Below are positions 24,843 through 34,059 of a stretch of DNA of 64,000 bases, in pieces. The first letter of the stretch is position 1, and each line of letters begins with the position of its first letter. Position numbers and translations under genes: made by a program. The notes under the pieces were generated by a model. That model saw nothing but the letters and a program-made list of their open reading frames with translations, searched no databases and was not told the DNA's origin. The DNA comes from Kuafuiihalomonas sp039024635 (GTDB lineage Bacteria > Myxococcota > Kuafuiibacteriia > Kuafuiibacteriales > Kuafuiibacteriaceae). The DNA lies in contig JBCCQA010000002.1 in the NCBI GenBank assembly GCA_039024635.1, positions 124,001 to 188,000 on the forward strand. Direction: 5' to 3'.

Positions 24843-27395
24843 CTACACGTCGAGGTTCGTGACGTCCAGGGCGTTGCGTTCGATGAAGGCACGTCGAGGC
24901 TCGACCTGGTCGCCCATCAAGGTTTCGAAGATCTCGTTCTCGTCTTCGCTGCGATTCATCTGCACCTGAAGAATGACGCGCTTTTCCGGGTCCATGGTCG
25001 TCTCCCACAGCTGCTCGGCCGTCATTTCACCCAGGCCCTTGTAGCGCCCGATGGTCACGCCTTTGCCGCCAAACTCTCGCAGGTACTCCACGAGGGCCGA
25101 CAGGCTCGGGTAGCTTACCGGGTCCCGACCTTCCCGCTGCAGGGTGAAGGGGCCCTCGAGCGCCCTCCAGCTGCTGCTCAAGCCCCGCAGTCGAGCGTAC
25201 TCGCCACCGGCCAAGAAGCTCGGGTCGATGAGCGTGCGTCGGCGGACCCCAGTTCGACGGGTGTCTATGACCAGCTCGGCGGCCCCCGGGGTGCCGCGTA
25301 CGCCGAGCTCCAGCTTCTCGGCTGCCTCGGGATGGACGGTCTCCAGGAAGCGCCGGACCTGCGGCAGCACTTCTTGCTCGAGGCGCTCTAGGTCGGGGCC
25401 GGTCTGCTCTTCCGAGGTCCCGATGGCGGTGGGCGGCCGCAGATCGTCCACCTCCAAGTCCGTTCCGCGGACCACCGCGTCCACCACCCGTCGGTCCCGC
25501 CGACGATCCACGGCGGTTAGTAGGTCCTGATATCGGAGCACGGAGAAAGCGACGCTCTTCAGATGTTCGCCCTCGAGCCTCGTGCCCTGGGCGTCAGCCA
25601 CCACCACGTCCTGCACCGCGACGCCCAAGAGGTGGTCTCGGAGGCTGTCCTCGTCCTTGAAATAGCGCTCCTGCTTACCCTTGCTCAACCGGAAGAGGGG
25701 CGGCTGAGCGATGTACAGGTGCCCGTGCTCCACGAGCTGAGACATCTGTCGATAGAAGAAGGTGAGGAGCAGAGTGCGGATGTGGCTGCCGTCCACGTCG
25801 GCATCGGTCATGATGATAATCCGGCCGTAGCGAAGCCGAGAGATGTCGAAGCTCTCCGTCCCCACCCCGGTACCAAGAGCCGTTACCAAGGCCACGATCT
25901 CTTGGCTGGAGAGCATCTTGTCGACCCGAGCCTTCTCCACGTTCAGAATCTTGCCCTTCAGCGGAAGGATGGCCTGGAACTTACGGTCCCGACCCTGCTT
26001 GGCCGAGCCGCCCGCCGACTCGCCCTCGACGATGTAGATCTCGCAGCGCTCGGGATCCTTTTCCTGGCAGTCGGCGAGCTTGCCCGGGAGGGAGGTCGAC
26101 TCGAGGGCGCTCTTTCGCTGCACCAGCTCTCGAGCTTTGCGGGCCGCGATCCGGGCCCGGGCCGCATCGGCTGTCTTGGAGACGATGATTCGGGCGGCGC
26201 TGGGATGCTCGAGTAGCCAGGCCGAGAGTCGGGCGCTCACCAGGCTATCGACCGCGGTTCGAGCCTCGGTGTTTAGGAGCTTGTGCTTGGGTTGGCTGTC
26301 GAACTTGGGGTCGGCCATCTTCACGGCTACGACCGAGGTCAGCCCTTCCCGCACGTCGTCACCCGAGGGCGGCTCCTTTAGACCTTTGTGGAGGTTCTCC
26401 TTGGAGGCGTAGGAGTTGAGGGTCCGGGTTAGCGCACCCCGCAGACCCGCCGCATGGGTGCCGCCCTCGTCATTGTAGACGTTGTTGGCAAAGCAATAGA
26501 CGCTCTCCGTGAAGGTGGTCGTCCACTGAAGCGCGACCTCCACCTCCACCTCCACCTGACTGCCGTCGGGTCCTGAGACCTCCATCAAGGACTCGAAGTG
26601 GATCGGCTCCTTGTGGAGCACCTCACGGTTTCGATTCAGGTGCTCGACATAGGACCGAATGCCGCCCTCGTAGAGAAAGGTCTCGTGCCGCTGATCCCGC
26701 TCATCCTCGAGATCGATGCGGAGCCCCTTGTTCAGGAAGGCCAGCTGGCCCAGCCGGGCGGAGAGACGCTCGAAGCTGTAGGTGGTCGTACTGAAGATGG
26801 TCCCGTCTGGCTGGAAGTGAATCCGGGTACCGCTGACTTCGGTCTCACCCTTCACTGTCAGCGGCGCGTCGGGGCCACCCGAGTCGCTGGTGGGTTTACC
26901 GCGCTCGAAGCGCATCCAGTGAATTCGACCGCCTCGGTGAATCTCGAGCTCCAGCCATTCGGAGAGAGCGTTGACGCAGGAGACACCGACACCGTGCAGG
27001 CCGGCCGAGTGCTTGTAGGTCTCGCTACTGAACTTGCCGCCGGCGTGGAGCACTGTCATCACGACTTCGGCTGCCGACTTGTTCTGCTCGGGCTTCCAGT
27101 CCACGGGAATGCCGCGGCCGTCGTCGGAGATCACGACCGAGCCGTCGACCTTGAGCAGCACGCTTACGGAGCTGGCGTGGCCGGAAAGGGCCTCGTCGAC
27201 GGAGTTGTCCACGACCTCGTACACCAAGTGGTGCAAACCCGTGGCGTCGGTCTCGCCGATGTACATACCGGGCCGAAGCCGGACGGCCTCAAGGCCCTCC
27301 AGCACCTCGATCGAGCTCCCGGTGTACTCGCTGCGGGACCCCTCGTCCGACTTACGCTCGACGGACCGGGCCTCGAATTGGGACTCGGCGTCCAT
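24843..27395 (-). CDS. gyrB: DNA gyrase subunit B
   Basis: An 850-residue type IIA topoisomerase ATPase subunit. Blocks in order are 'VLEGLEAVRLRPGMYIG', 'EVVDNSVDEAL' (ATP-binding Asn), 'DDGRGIPVD', 'AGLHGVGVSCVNALS', the Toprim glutamate in 'EGESAGGSAKQGRDRKFQA', the Toprim acidic pair in 'DADVDGSHIRTLL', and the C-terminal 'GRYKGLGEM' and 'MGDQVEPRRAFIE'. The family-typical insertion near residue 620-740 favours GyrB of Gram-negatives over ParE. I chose the ATG at 27395, which has GGAGAG 9 nt upstream. A TTG at 27419 is an alternative. It is not next to recF but about 30 kb away. Confidence 0.93.
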   Translation of the reverse strand: MDAESQFEARSVERKSDEGSRSEYTGSSIEVLEGLEAVRLRPGMYIGETDATGLHHLVYEVVDNSVDEALSGHASSVSVLLKVDGSVVISDDGRGIPVDWKPEQNKSAAEVVMTVLHAGGKFSSETYKHSAGLHGVGVSCVNALSEWLELEIHRGGRIHWMRFERGKPTSDSGGPDAPLTVKGETEVSGTRIHFQPDGTIFSTTTYSFERLSARLGQLAFLNKGLRIDLEDERDQRHETFLYEGGIRSYVEHLNRNREVLHKEPIHFESLMEVSGPDGSQVEVEVEVALQWTTTFTESVYCFANNVYNDEGGTHAAGLRGALTRTLNSYASKENLHKGLKEPPSGDDVREGLTSVVAVKMADPKFDSQPKHKLLNTEARTAVDSLVSARLSAWLLEHPSAARIIVSKTADAARARIAARKARELVQRKSALESTSLPGKLADCQEKDPERCEIYIVEGESAGGSAKQGRDRKFQAILPLKGKILNVEKARVDKMLSSQEIVALVTALGTGVGTESFDISRLRYGRIIIMTDADVDGSHIRTLLLTFFYRQMSQLVEHGHLYIAQPPLFRLSKGKQERYFKDEDSLRDHLLGVAVQDVVVADAQGTRLEGEHLKSVAFSVLRYQDLLTAVDRRRDRRVVDAVVRGTDLEVDDLRPPTAIGTSEEQTGPDLERLEQEVLPQVRRFLETVHPEAAEKLELGVRGTPGAAELVIDTRRTGVRRRTLIDPSFLAGGEYARLRGLSSSWRALEGPFTLQREGRDPVSYPSLSALVEYLREFGGKGVTIGRYKGLGEMTAEQLWETTMDPEKRVILQVQMNRSEDENEIFETLMGDQVEPRRAFIERNALDVTNLDV

Positions 27396-27543
27396 CGCCG
27401 AAGACTCTCCTGCCGCCAAGGCGTTGACGCTAGCACGCGCCCTTCACCCCAACAACACAACAATGGAGAGAGATGTCGCCCACTTAGCTCGCATTGAACG
27501 TGCTCGCTTGACGCCTCTTCTGGCCGCCCGTACTCGACCTTCC

Positions 27544-28908
27544 ATGCTCGATTCGAGGCCGGGAGAGGAGGACGTGGATGAGCTCGAGCTCCTGACCCGT
27601 CCCGGCCGAGAGGAGGAGCTGAAACTGTTCCTTCGACTCCTTCACCCCGCCGACATCGCCGAACTCTTAGAGGAGCTGCCGGACCCAGCTTCGGTGAAGG
27701 TCTTCCGAAATCTGCCCCCCGACCGCGCGGCCGAGATGCTGGCAGAGCTCGACCCCGAGGATCAGGAGCTCCTCATTTCCGCCAGTCGACCCGAAGACTA
27801 CGGGCCGGTCCTGGGAGAGATGGACTCGGACGACGTCACAGACCTCCTCCAGGAGCTGGACGAGGACGTGGCCCGACGTATCCTGCAGGTGCTGCCGGTC
27901 AAGTACCGCCAGGAAGTCCAGCGGCTCCTGGCCTTCGACCCCTCCAGCGCGGGCGGCTTGATGCAGACCGAGCTCGTCTCGGTCCCACTGTCGTCGAACG
28001 TCGGTGCGGCCCTGGAGGTGGTCCGAGGCGGTGCCGACGACATCGACATCATCAGCCTATTCGTCGTGGACGACGGTGGGCGCTACGCCGGACATGTCGC
28101 TCTGCAGGACCTGGTGCTTTCACAGGCCGACGTCCCCATCGAGCGGGTCATGGAACCCAAGATTGTCGAGGTGCTGCCCGGCGTCGACCAGGAAGAGGTC
28201 GCTCGAATCTTTGATCGCTACAGCCTCGTCGAGCTGGGCGTGGTCGACGTAGAGGGGCGACTGCTGGGCCGTATCACCGCCGACGACGTGCACGAAGTGC
28301 TGGTCGAAGAGGCGGAAGAGGACTTCCTCAAGGCCGCGGGCACGGCAGCCGAGCCCGAGATCATCTACTCCGACCGAGTCTTCTCCATCGTGGGCCAGCG
28401 CCTGCCTTGGCTGGCATCGACCTTCCTCGCCGGCCTCCTGGCCTCGTGGATTTTGGCTTCCGCCAGCGTGGTCTTTCAGACCGCGGTCATCCTGCTCATG
28501 TTCGTCCCGGTCATCACCGGCATGAGCGGGAACGTGGGCACGCAGTCGGCCATGATCATGATCCAGGGGATGGCCTCGGGCCATGTCGAACCCGAGAACC
28601 TGGTGAAAGCCATCGTGAGGGACATCATGGTGTGTGTCATCATGGCCTTGGCTTGCGGGGCCGCGGTCGTCTTGATCGTGGGCACCTGGAAAGCAGACTG
28701 GGCCCTGGGCGCTTGCGTAGGCCTCGCCCTGTCCCTGTCGATGACGACGGCCTCCGTCCTCGGCTCGACCGAACCCGCCCTGCTGAAGCGCTTCGGCGTC
28801 GATCCTGCCGTAGCCGCTGGACCATTGATCACATCCATCAACGATATCTCCGGCGTCCTCATCTACACCTTCGTGTCCCTCTTCTTCCTCCAACACCTGA
28901 ACGTATGA
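27544..28908 (+). CDS. mgtE: Magnesium transporter MgtE
   Basis: A 454-residue Mg2+ channel. The N-terminal superhelical domain has 'LHPADIAELLEELPDP' and the matching repeats, two CBS domains follow at about 130-255, and five transmembrane helices lie from about 285 to the end with the pore segment 'GMSGNVGTQSAMIMIQGMA'. Magnesium binding by the cytosolic acidic domains gates the pore in characterised homologues. The first homology-supported Met is at 27544. An in-frame ATG at 27463 would add 27 atypical residues. It is divergent from gyrB. Confidence 0.93.
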   Translation: MLDSRPGEEDVDELELLTRPGREEELKLFLRLLHPADIAELLEELPDPASVKVFRNLPPDRAAEMLAELDPEDQELLISASRPEDYGPVLGEMDSDDVTDLLQELDEDVARRILQVLPVKYRQEVQRLLAFDPSSAGGLMQTELVSVPLSSNVGAALEVVRGGADDIDIISLFVVDDGGRYAGHVALQDLVLSQADVPIERVMEPKIVEVLPGVDQEEVARIFDRYSLVELGVVDVEGRLLGRITADDVHEVLVEEAEEDFLKAAGTAAEPEIIYSDRVFSIVGQRLPWLASTFLAGLLASWILASASVVFQTAVILLMFVPVITGMSGNVGTQSAMIMIQGMASGHVEPENLVKAIVRDIMVCVIMALACGAAVVLIVGTWKADWALGACVGLALSLSMTTASVLGSTEPALLKRFGVDPAVAAGPLITSINDISGVLIYTFVSLFFLQHLNV

Positions 28909-28982
28909 TTGGGCCCTGAAGCCCCAGCGAAAATGCACAGAGCGCGCAGCGTTCGGAGCCATCACTTAGTGAGCGGAGGGGG

Positions 28983-28997
28983 AAACGCAAAGCGTTT
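28983..28997. terminator. Short hairpin downstream of mgtE
   Basis: A 6-bp inverted repeat AAACGC-AAA-GCGTTT lies 75 nt after the mgtE stop, ending in TTTG on the plus strand. It could be a weak terminator for mgtE. A stronger GC hairpin lies 27 nt further on. Confidence 0.3.
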
Positions 28998-29023
28998 GTC
29001 CGCCGAAGCAAACGAAGAGGGGT

Positions 29024-29044
29024 GGCGCGGGGTAGGCCCGCGCC
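29024..29044. terminator. GC-rich hairpin between mgtE and a convergent lipoprotein gene
   Basis: A perfect 8-bp stem, GGCGCGGG and CCCGCGCC with loop GTAGG, sits between the convergent mgtE and TPR-lipoprotein genes, a few bases beyond the latter's stop. No T-run follows on either strand, so it would act as a bidirectional stall or factor-assisted terminator. Confidence 0.4.
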
Positions 29045-29049
29045 CGGCC

Positions 29050-30111
29050 CTAAGGCCTCCTCTGCCAAGCCAAGTCGATCACGGTGGCGAAGTCCGCGTC
29101 CTCCAGCATTCGCTCGACCGGCTCGCCCAGGGCCATGAACTGACGCCGCGTCAGAAGCCTAGGGAGGCCCGCTTCGATGGCCGCCTGGAGCGCGGACAAA
29201 GCCTCTTCCTTCCGGCCCAGGCGATGACTGGCGAAGGCCAAGTTGGCCTGACCTCGGGGATCTTCGGGCCGAAGTTGGATACAGCGAAGGCTCGCCGAGC
29301 GAGCCTCCCGGAAGCGTTCCTCCATTAGGAAGGCCTCACTGCGGACCAGGGCGAGATCTGCCCGCTGGTCGGACCGCAGCCCTTCGCCCTCGAGCGCCTC
29401 GGCGCTGGAGGCCAGCGCCCGGCCAGAACGCCCCCGGCTAAGCTCCACGACCGCCATCCGGTGGAGGACGTCTGCCCTGACCCGAGGATGTGGACCTGCC
29501 CGGACCAAAGCCAGGTTGAGGGCTTCCAAGGCGCCCTCAAAGTCCTCGAGCTGAAATCGTCCGCTGGCTTCTCGAATGAGTGGACGAACCGCCGCTTCGG
29601 ATCGCTGCTCTGGGCTCCCGTGACGAGCGAGGATGCGCTGGTACTCACTCTCGACCAGCTCATCCTGGGGGCGAAGGCGGTGGGCCTCTCCGAAGGCGGC
29701 AATAGCCGCCTCTACGCGCCCCAGCCTTCGCTCCGCTCTACCCAAGGCCACGAGAAGGTCGGGGCTTCGAGGGAAGCTCTGGCGACCTTCCAAGAGCACC
29801 CGACGCGCTTCTTCGTGTCGACCTTCGCCGCGCAGCACGTCGGCCAAGAGCCGGTATGTCGCCGAGCTCACGTCCGGACAGCGAAGACACCCGCGGAGGG
29901 CGTGGATGCCCTCCGCGGGAGACGCGTCGATCAGGGCCGCCCCGTCTCGCAAACAGGGGAGTGCACTGGAGCAGACCGTCTCTTGAGCGACCAGCGGGGC
30001 CTGAGGCTCGGATCGAATCGAAGGAGGAGGCGGAGCCGATGCAGTCCTGGGCGAAGGGGACGAGCTGGCGCAAGCCGTCAGCGCTGCGAGCATGAAGACC
30101 GGGCTCCGCAC
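29050..30111 (-). CDS. TPR repeat lipoprotein
   Basis: A 353-residue protein with a short signal and lipobox-like 'LAALTAC' (Cys14), then a Ser/Pro/Ala-rich linker to about residue 40. From ~65 to the end it is TPR-type helical hairpins, for example 'LLVALGRAERRLGRVEAAIAA' and 'GQANLAFASHRLGRKEEALSA'. TPR lipoproteins commonly scaffold envelope complexes. No partner can be named here. The start at 30111 is GTG. An ATG at 30093 would shorten the signal by six residues. Confidence 0.8.
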   Translation of the reverse strand: MRSPVFMLAALTACASSSPSPRTASAPPPPSIRSEPQAPLVAQETVCSSALPCLRDGAALIDASPAEGIHALRGCLRCPDVSSATYRLLADVLRGEGRHEEARRVLLEGRQSFPRSPDLLVALGRAERRLGRVEAAIAAFGEAHRLRPQDELVESEYQRILARHGSPEQRSEAAVRPLIREASGRFQLEDFEGALEALNLALVRAGPHPRVRADVLHRMAVVELSRGRSGRALASSAEALEGEGLRSDQRADLALVRSEAFLMEERFREARSASLRCIQLRPEDPRGQANLAFASHRLGRKEEALSALQAAIEAGLPRLLTRRQFMALGEPVERMLEDADFATVIDLAWQRRP

Positions 30112-30201
30112 GGACGGAGGGACCCTAGCAGGTTGCGGCCCCGGTCTGCAGTTGTGGGTCCAGATGGGAGCTCGGCCGACCTCGCGTCGACGGCGCCGAA
30201 G

Positions 30202-30546
30202 TCAGAGCAGGCGATCGACGAGCCCGTCGACGATGACCGAGCCGAAGGTCATGCCGAGGGTGGCCAGGACGAGGCCCGTCTTCGTCTTGATCTCGAAGCT
30301 CCTCAGGAGCTTGTCGGTCAGCCAGAGCAGGAAGCCATTCAGAACCAAAAGGAAGAGGCCGAAACTGAGGATGATCATCGGCATGCTCACGAAGACGAGC
30401 AGCTCCTTGAGGAAGTAGTTCAGGAGCCCGTAGACCACGGCCACGCCGAGGGCCGCACCGTAACCCTTGACCCGGACGCTGGGGACGATCCGAGCGATCA
30501 AGAGGACGACGAGGGCCGTTAGTGCGATGCGGAGCAGCGTAGCCAT
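30202..30546 (-). CDS. Phage-holin-family (PF04020-type) small membrane protein
   Basis: A 114-residue membrane protein with four hydrophobic helices and the pattern 'GYGAALGVAVVYGLLNYFLK', typical of the small chromosomally encoded 'phage holin family' proteins. Despite the name these are widespread housekeeping-type genes. Nothing nearby suggests a prophage. The stop of the next gene upstream on this strand, nagZ, is 17 nt before its start. A lysis role is not implied. Confidence 0.8.
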   Translation of the reverse strand: MATLLRIALTALVVLLIARIVPSVRVKGYGAALGVAVVYGLLNYFLKELLVFVSMPMIILSFGLFLLVLNGFLLWLTDKLLRSFEIKTKTGLVLATLGMTFGSVIVDGLVDRLL

Positions 30547-30562
30547 GGGCGAAAACTAGCGG

Positions 30563-31624
30563 TCAGCTCACCGTCGGGTCGAGTCCCGAAGCACGGTCTT
30601 GTACCAGCGCTCTCAGGGCTTCGGCCTCTTCAGCGAGGGCTTCCCAGCTCTCCTCGCCGCTGGTGTGGGCGTGCGGGGGAAAGGCGGACGCCATGTGGCC
30701 CAGACGGCCAAGGGCCAAGTCCAGCCGATGCTGGCTCACATGGCCGTCGGTCAGGGCCCGCTCCAAGCCCGTCCTGATGGCCTCCACGGTCTCGGGTCGA
30801 CGACAGGCGAGCAGCCCGTCACAGCCCGCGGCGAGGGCCTCGACCGCACCCGCTTCGACATCGGCCCCGAAGCCCACCATGTCGAGGTCATCGCTGAAGA
30901 CTACGCCCTGGAAACCGAGCTCGGTCCGAAGACGCCGCTCGATCCACTCGAAAGAGCGCGTGGCCGGTCGCTCGTCGACCGCGGGGTAGCGGACGTGCGC
31001 GGTCATGACGCTGGCCACCTCCGCCAAGATGGCGGCCCGGAACGGACTGAGGTCCCGTCGCCTCAAGGTGTCCTCGTCCGCCTCGACCGTCGGCAGAGCT
31101 GAATGGGAGTCTTGATCCGTATCGCCGTGGCCGGGGAAGTGCTTGGCGCAGCCCGCCACCCCGGCCGCCTGAAGACCATCCACGAAGGCCGCGCCCAAAC
31201 GACTGACCAAGGCGGGCTCGGCGCCGAAGCTACGGTCGCCGACCACGGCGTTTCCGGGCCGAAGGTCGAGGTCGAGAACTGGAGCAAAATCGACGTTGAT
31301 TCCAAGCTTCCTCAGCCCGACGGCGAGGAGCGCCCCGCATCGGCCGGCGACGGTCTTTCGACCCAACCGCCCTACGGCGCCCATGGTGGGCAACTCGGGA
31401 AAGGGGGCCCTCAGCCTCTGGACCCGTCCCCCCTCTTGGTCGATGGCCACCAGACAAGCGGAAGCTCGGCTGCGCAGCTCGTCGACCAGGGCTTCGACCT
31501 GGCCCAGGGACTCCAGATTTCGGGCGAAGAGGATGACCCCTTGGACCCTCCCCATCTCGAGGTCCGAAGCGAGCCAAGGGGGGACCTCGGTCCCCTCGAA
31601 GCCGACGAGCAAGGGTAGTCGCAC
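30563..31624 (-). CDS. nagZ: Beta-N-acetylhexosaminidase NagZ
   Basis: A 353-residue glycoside hydrolase family 3 enzyme that removes GlcNAc from muropeptides during peptidoglycan recycling. The diagnostic segment is 'KHFPGHGDTDQDSHSALP', with the His/Asp pair of the catalytic loop, and 'VVFSDDLDMVGF' carries the nucleophile Asp. The N-terminal 'VQGVILFARNLES' is also typical. It starts at GTG 31624 and is divergent from dacB, 96 nt away, so two peptidoglycan-acting genes share one intergenic region. No signal peptide, consistent with a cytoplasmic enzyme. Confidence 0.92.
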   Translation of the reverse strand: MRLPLLVGFEGTEVPPWLASDLEMGRVQGVILFARNLESLGQVEALVDELRSRASACLVAIDQEGGRVQRLRAPFPELPTMGAVGRLGRKTVAGRCGALLAVGLRKLGINVDFAPVLDLDLRPGNAVVGDRSFGAEPALVSRLGAAFVDGLQAAGVAGCAKHFPGHGDTDQDSHSALPTVEADEDTLRRRDLSPFRAAILAEVASVMTAHVRYPAVDERPATRSFEWIERRLRTELGFQGVVFSDDLDMVGFGADVEAGAVEALAAGCDGLLACRRPETVEAIRTGLERALTDGHVSQHRLDLALGRLGHMASAFPPHAHTSGEESWEALAEEAEALRALVQDRASGLDPTVS

Positions 31625-31720
31625 GGGTGAAGCCTAAGCAAAGCGGTGCTGCCTGCCCACATGGGAACGTGATCCAGATGAACGTGGAGCCCTTCGGCGG
31701 GGGCTGCTAGTCTCCCACTC

Positions 31721-33220
31721 ATGCCGGTCGGCGCTCTATTGCTCTGCGCCCTCGCCGCCACCCCTCCGGGCGGGGACCGGGAGCTTGTGGCCCATCTGCA
31801 ATCCATCCTGCAGGCGCCGGAGCTGCACGGCGCCCAAGTCGGCGTGCACGTACGCTCCTTGGACGATGGACGCGTCCTCTTCGACCTGGAAGGCCAGACC
31901 CTTTTCAATCCCGCGTCGAACACCAAGCTCCTGACCACGGCTGCGGCCCTGGAGGTCTTGGGGCCCTCTTATCGTTTCGGAACCGAGGTCCACAGAAGCC
32001 CGGCGATGAAGGACGGGGTCGTGGATCGTCTGTACGTGACTGGGGGCGGGGACCCCACCCTGACCACGGAAGCCATGTTCGGCTTGGTGAACGAGATCGC
32101 GCTCAGAGGGATAGAGGGCATTGGGGGCGATCTGGTCATTGACGACAGCTTCTTCGACGACGTTCGAGAGGGCCCAGGTTGGGAGGAAGAGACCGGCGAC
32201 CCGGCCTACGCCGCCCCCGTTGGCGCTTTCTCCGTCAACTTCAACACCTTCGTGCTCAGGGTCACGCCCGCCGAAGAAGTCGGCCGCCCGGCCCGCGTTC
32301 GGGTCTGGCCCGACGTGGGTCTCGTCGACGTGGTGGTCGACGCCGTAACCCGAGGTCGACGCACCCGAAGTCGGCTTTGGGCAGGGACCAAGTCCGGGCG
32401 GGACGGCAAGATGGAGGTGGTGCTGCGGGGCGCCATTGCCCTCGATGCTCATGAAGGCTTCGAGATCCGGCGTCGCGTCCACGACCCCAGTCGCTTCGCG
32501 GGGGAGATGATGAAGTCGCTCCTGCAGATGCGCGGCATCGAGGTCAAAGGGCGAGTCCGTCGGGGGCTACGTCCTTCGGACGCCATTCGGGTGACCGGCC
32601 ACGGTTCGCCCCCGCTGGCGACGATCCTCAGTAAGCTCAACAAGTACTCCAACAACTTCATGGCCGAGCAGATCCTGAAGACCATGGGGGCCGAGGAGTC
32701 GAAGGCGCCAGGAAGCTGGGCGTCGGGGATCGCTGTGGTGGAGCGCTTCCTGAAAGACATGGGCGTCCCAGAGGATCAGTACGTGCTGGGAAACGGTTCG
32801 GGGCTCAACGATGTGAATCGGGTCACGCCCGCTTTGGTGACGGAGCTGCTGGCCCGCATGCACCAACGCTTCGACGTCCGACCCGAGTTCGTGGCCTCGC
32901 TGGCCACAGCAGGCTTGTCGGGGACCATCCACCGCCGCTTCGAGGACACTCCGGCCGAAACGCGACTCCGAGCAAAAACCGGCTCTTTGACCGGAGTAAG
33001 CGCGCTCTCGGGCTACGTGCTGACCCACTCCGACGAGCTTCTGGCCTTCTCGATCATGATGAATGGCTACCGAGGCCGGGCCCGACCCATGTGGAACATC
33101 CAGGACCAGATCGGAGTCGCCCTGGCGGCTCACGACACTCTGATCGTCCAGCGCGAGACCCCGTCTTCGGCTTTGGCTGGGGCCTCTAGAGCACCCACGG
33201 GTGTCCGAACCAACCCCTGA
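31721..33220 (+). CDS. dacB: D-alanyl-D-alanine carboxypeptidase/endopeptidase, PBP4 type
   Basis: A 499-residue S13-family penicillin-binding protein. The three active-site motifs are in order: SNTK (Ser66-Lys69), SNN (310-312) and KTG (419-421). The large insertion between the first two motifs is characteristic of PBP4. A short hydrophobic N-terminus (residues 4-14) is the probable signal. The enzyme should trim pentapeptides and cleave cross-links in the periplasm. The last ~30 residues are low-complexity. It is followed by a DUF547 gene, with nagZ on the other side. Confidence 0.92.
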   Translation: MPVGALLLCALAATPPGGDRELVAHLQSILQAPELHGAQVGVHVRSLDDGRVLFDLEGQTLFNPASNTKLLTTAAALEVLGPSYRFGTEVHRSPAMKDGVVDRLYVTGGGDPTLTTEAMFGLVNEIALRGIEGIGGDLVIDDSFFDDVREGPGWEEETGDPAYAAPVGAFSVNFNTFVLRVTPAEEVGRPARVRVWPDVGLVDVVVDAVTRGRRTRSRLWAGTKSGRDGKMEVVLRGAIALDAHEGFEIRRRVHDPSRFAGEMMKSLLQMRGIEVKGRVRRGLRPSDAIRVTGHGSPPLATILSKLNKYSNNFMAEQILKTMGAEESKAPGSWASGIAVVERFLKDMGVPEDQYVLGNGSGLNDVNRVTPALVTELLARMHQRFDVRPEFVASLATAGLSGTIHRRFEDTPAETRLRAKTGSLTGVSALSGYVLTHSDELLAFSIMMNGYRGRARPMWNIQDQIGVALAAHDTLIVQRETPSSALAGASRAPTGVRTNP

Positions 33221-33263
33221 AGGTCTTGAAACGTTCGTCCCCTTGGCGCGTTGAGGAGTCGAA

Positions 33264-33992
33264 ATGAGAGTTCGAGTTCTACCCCTTATCCTGGCCATCC
33301 TGAATTGGATGGCCGCCCCGGTCCCAGCTCAGGCCCAGACCTCAGTCGAAGCCCGGGAGGCCTACGCTGGCCTCCTGAAGCGCCACGTGTCCGAAGGCTT
33401 GGTGGACTACGCCGCGCTCGCCAAGGACGAAAACTTGGAGGTCGTCATCGATGCACTGGCCAAGGCTTCGGTTCCCCAAGAGAAAGAAGCGCGGATTGCC
33501 TTCTACATCGACGCCTACAACGCCTTGGTCCTCCACGCGGTGGTGAAGCACGGACGACCGCGATCCGTTTTGGACGTCAAAGGCTTCTTCGACGGTCTCA
33601 CGCACACCGTGGCCGGCCGAAAGCTGACCTTGGACCAGCTGGAGAAACAGGTCATCAACCCCTTCGCCAAGGATCCTAGAACTCACTTCGTCTTGGTGTG
33701 CGGCGCTGTCGGATGCCCGATCCTTGAATCGAAGCCCTTCAGCGGGACCCCGCTCGACGCCAGGATGGAGGCCGCAACCAGGCGCTACCTACAGAACCCC
33801 AGAGGCGCCCAGGTCCAAGAGGGGAAGCTCGCGCTGTCCAAGATCTTCGACTGGTACGCGGCAGATTTCGGAGGAGCCGACAAAGTTCGCAGTTTTGTGG
33901 AGGCGCACCTCCCAAAGGCCGAACGCGCTCGATTGGGCGAAACGTACGAGCTGGCCTTCATCGACTACAACTGGACGCTCAACCAGCGCTGA
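33264..33992 (+). CDS. DUF547 domain exported protein
   Basis: A 242-residue protein with a signal peptide (residues 1-24, cut after 'AQA'). The rest is a DUF547 domain: 'VDYAALAKD', 'FYIDAYNALVLHAVVKHG', 'LTLDQLEKQVI', 'FVLVCGAVGCPIL' and 'ALSKIFDWYAADFGG'. The paired Cys in 'CGAVGC' and conserved His/Asn residues suggest a hydrolase-like fold, but no activity is established for the family. GAGGAG lies 5 nt before the ATG, which fixes the start. It is 43 nt after dacB and probably cotranscribed. Confidence 0.88.
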   Translation: MRVRVLPLILAILNWMAAPVPAQAQTSVEAREAYAGLLKRHVSEGLVDYAALAKDENLEVVIDALAKASVPQEKEARIAFYIDAYNALVLHAVVKHGRPRSVLDVKGFFDGLTHTVAGRKLTLDQLEKQVINPFAKDPRTHFVLVCGAVGCPILESKPFSGTPLDARMEAATRRYLQNPRGAQVQEGKLALSKIFDWYAADFGGADKVRSFVEAHLPKAERARLGETYELAFIDYNWTLNQR

Positions 33993-34059
33993 GCCGAGAT
34001 CCCACACGGTCTTGTTGCTTGCGCGACCTGCCGGACGCTCCGTAGACTCCCGCCTCTTC

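Noticed and set aside
27034..27543. Longer MgtE reading frame beginning inside gyrB.
   Set aside because: The extra residues are antisense to gyrB and lack MgtE similarity. The frame is open by composition only.
30202..30546. Prophage remnant suggested by the holin-family protein.
   Set aside because: No phage structural, integrase or lysis genes nearby. This family is common on chromosomes and lies between peptidoglycan genes.
33724..34059. N-terminal extension of the SNF2 helicase through the DUF547 gene.
   Set aside because: It is a different frame of a clear DUF547 coding region. The helicase begins at 34060.
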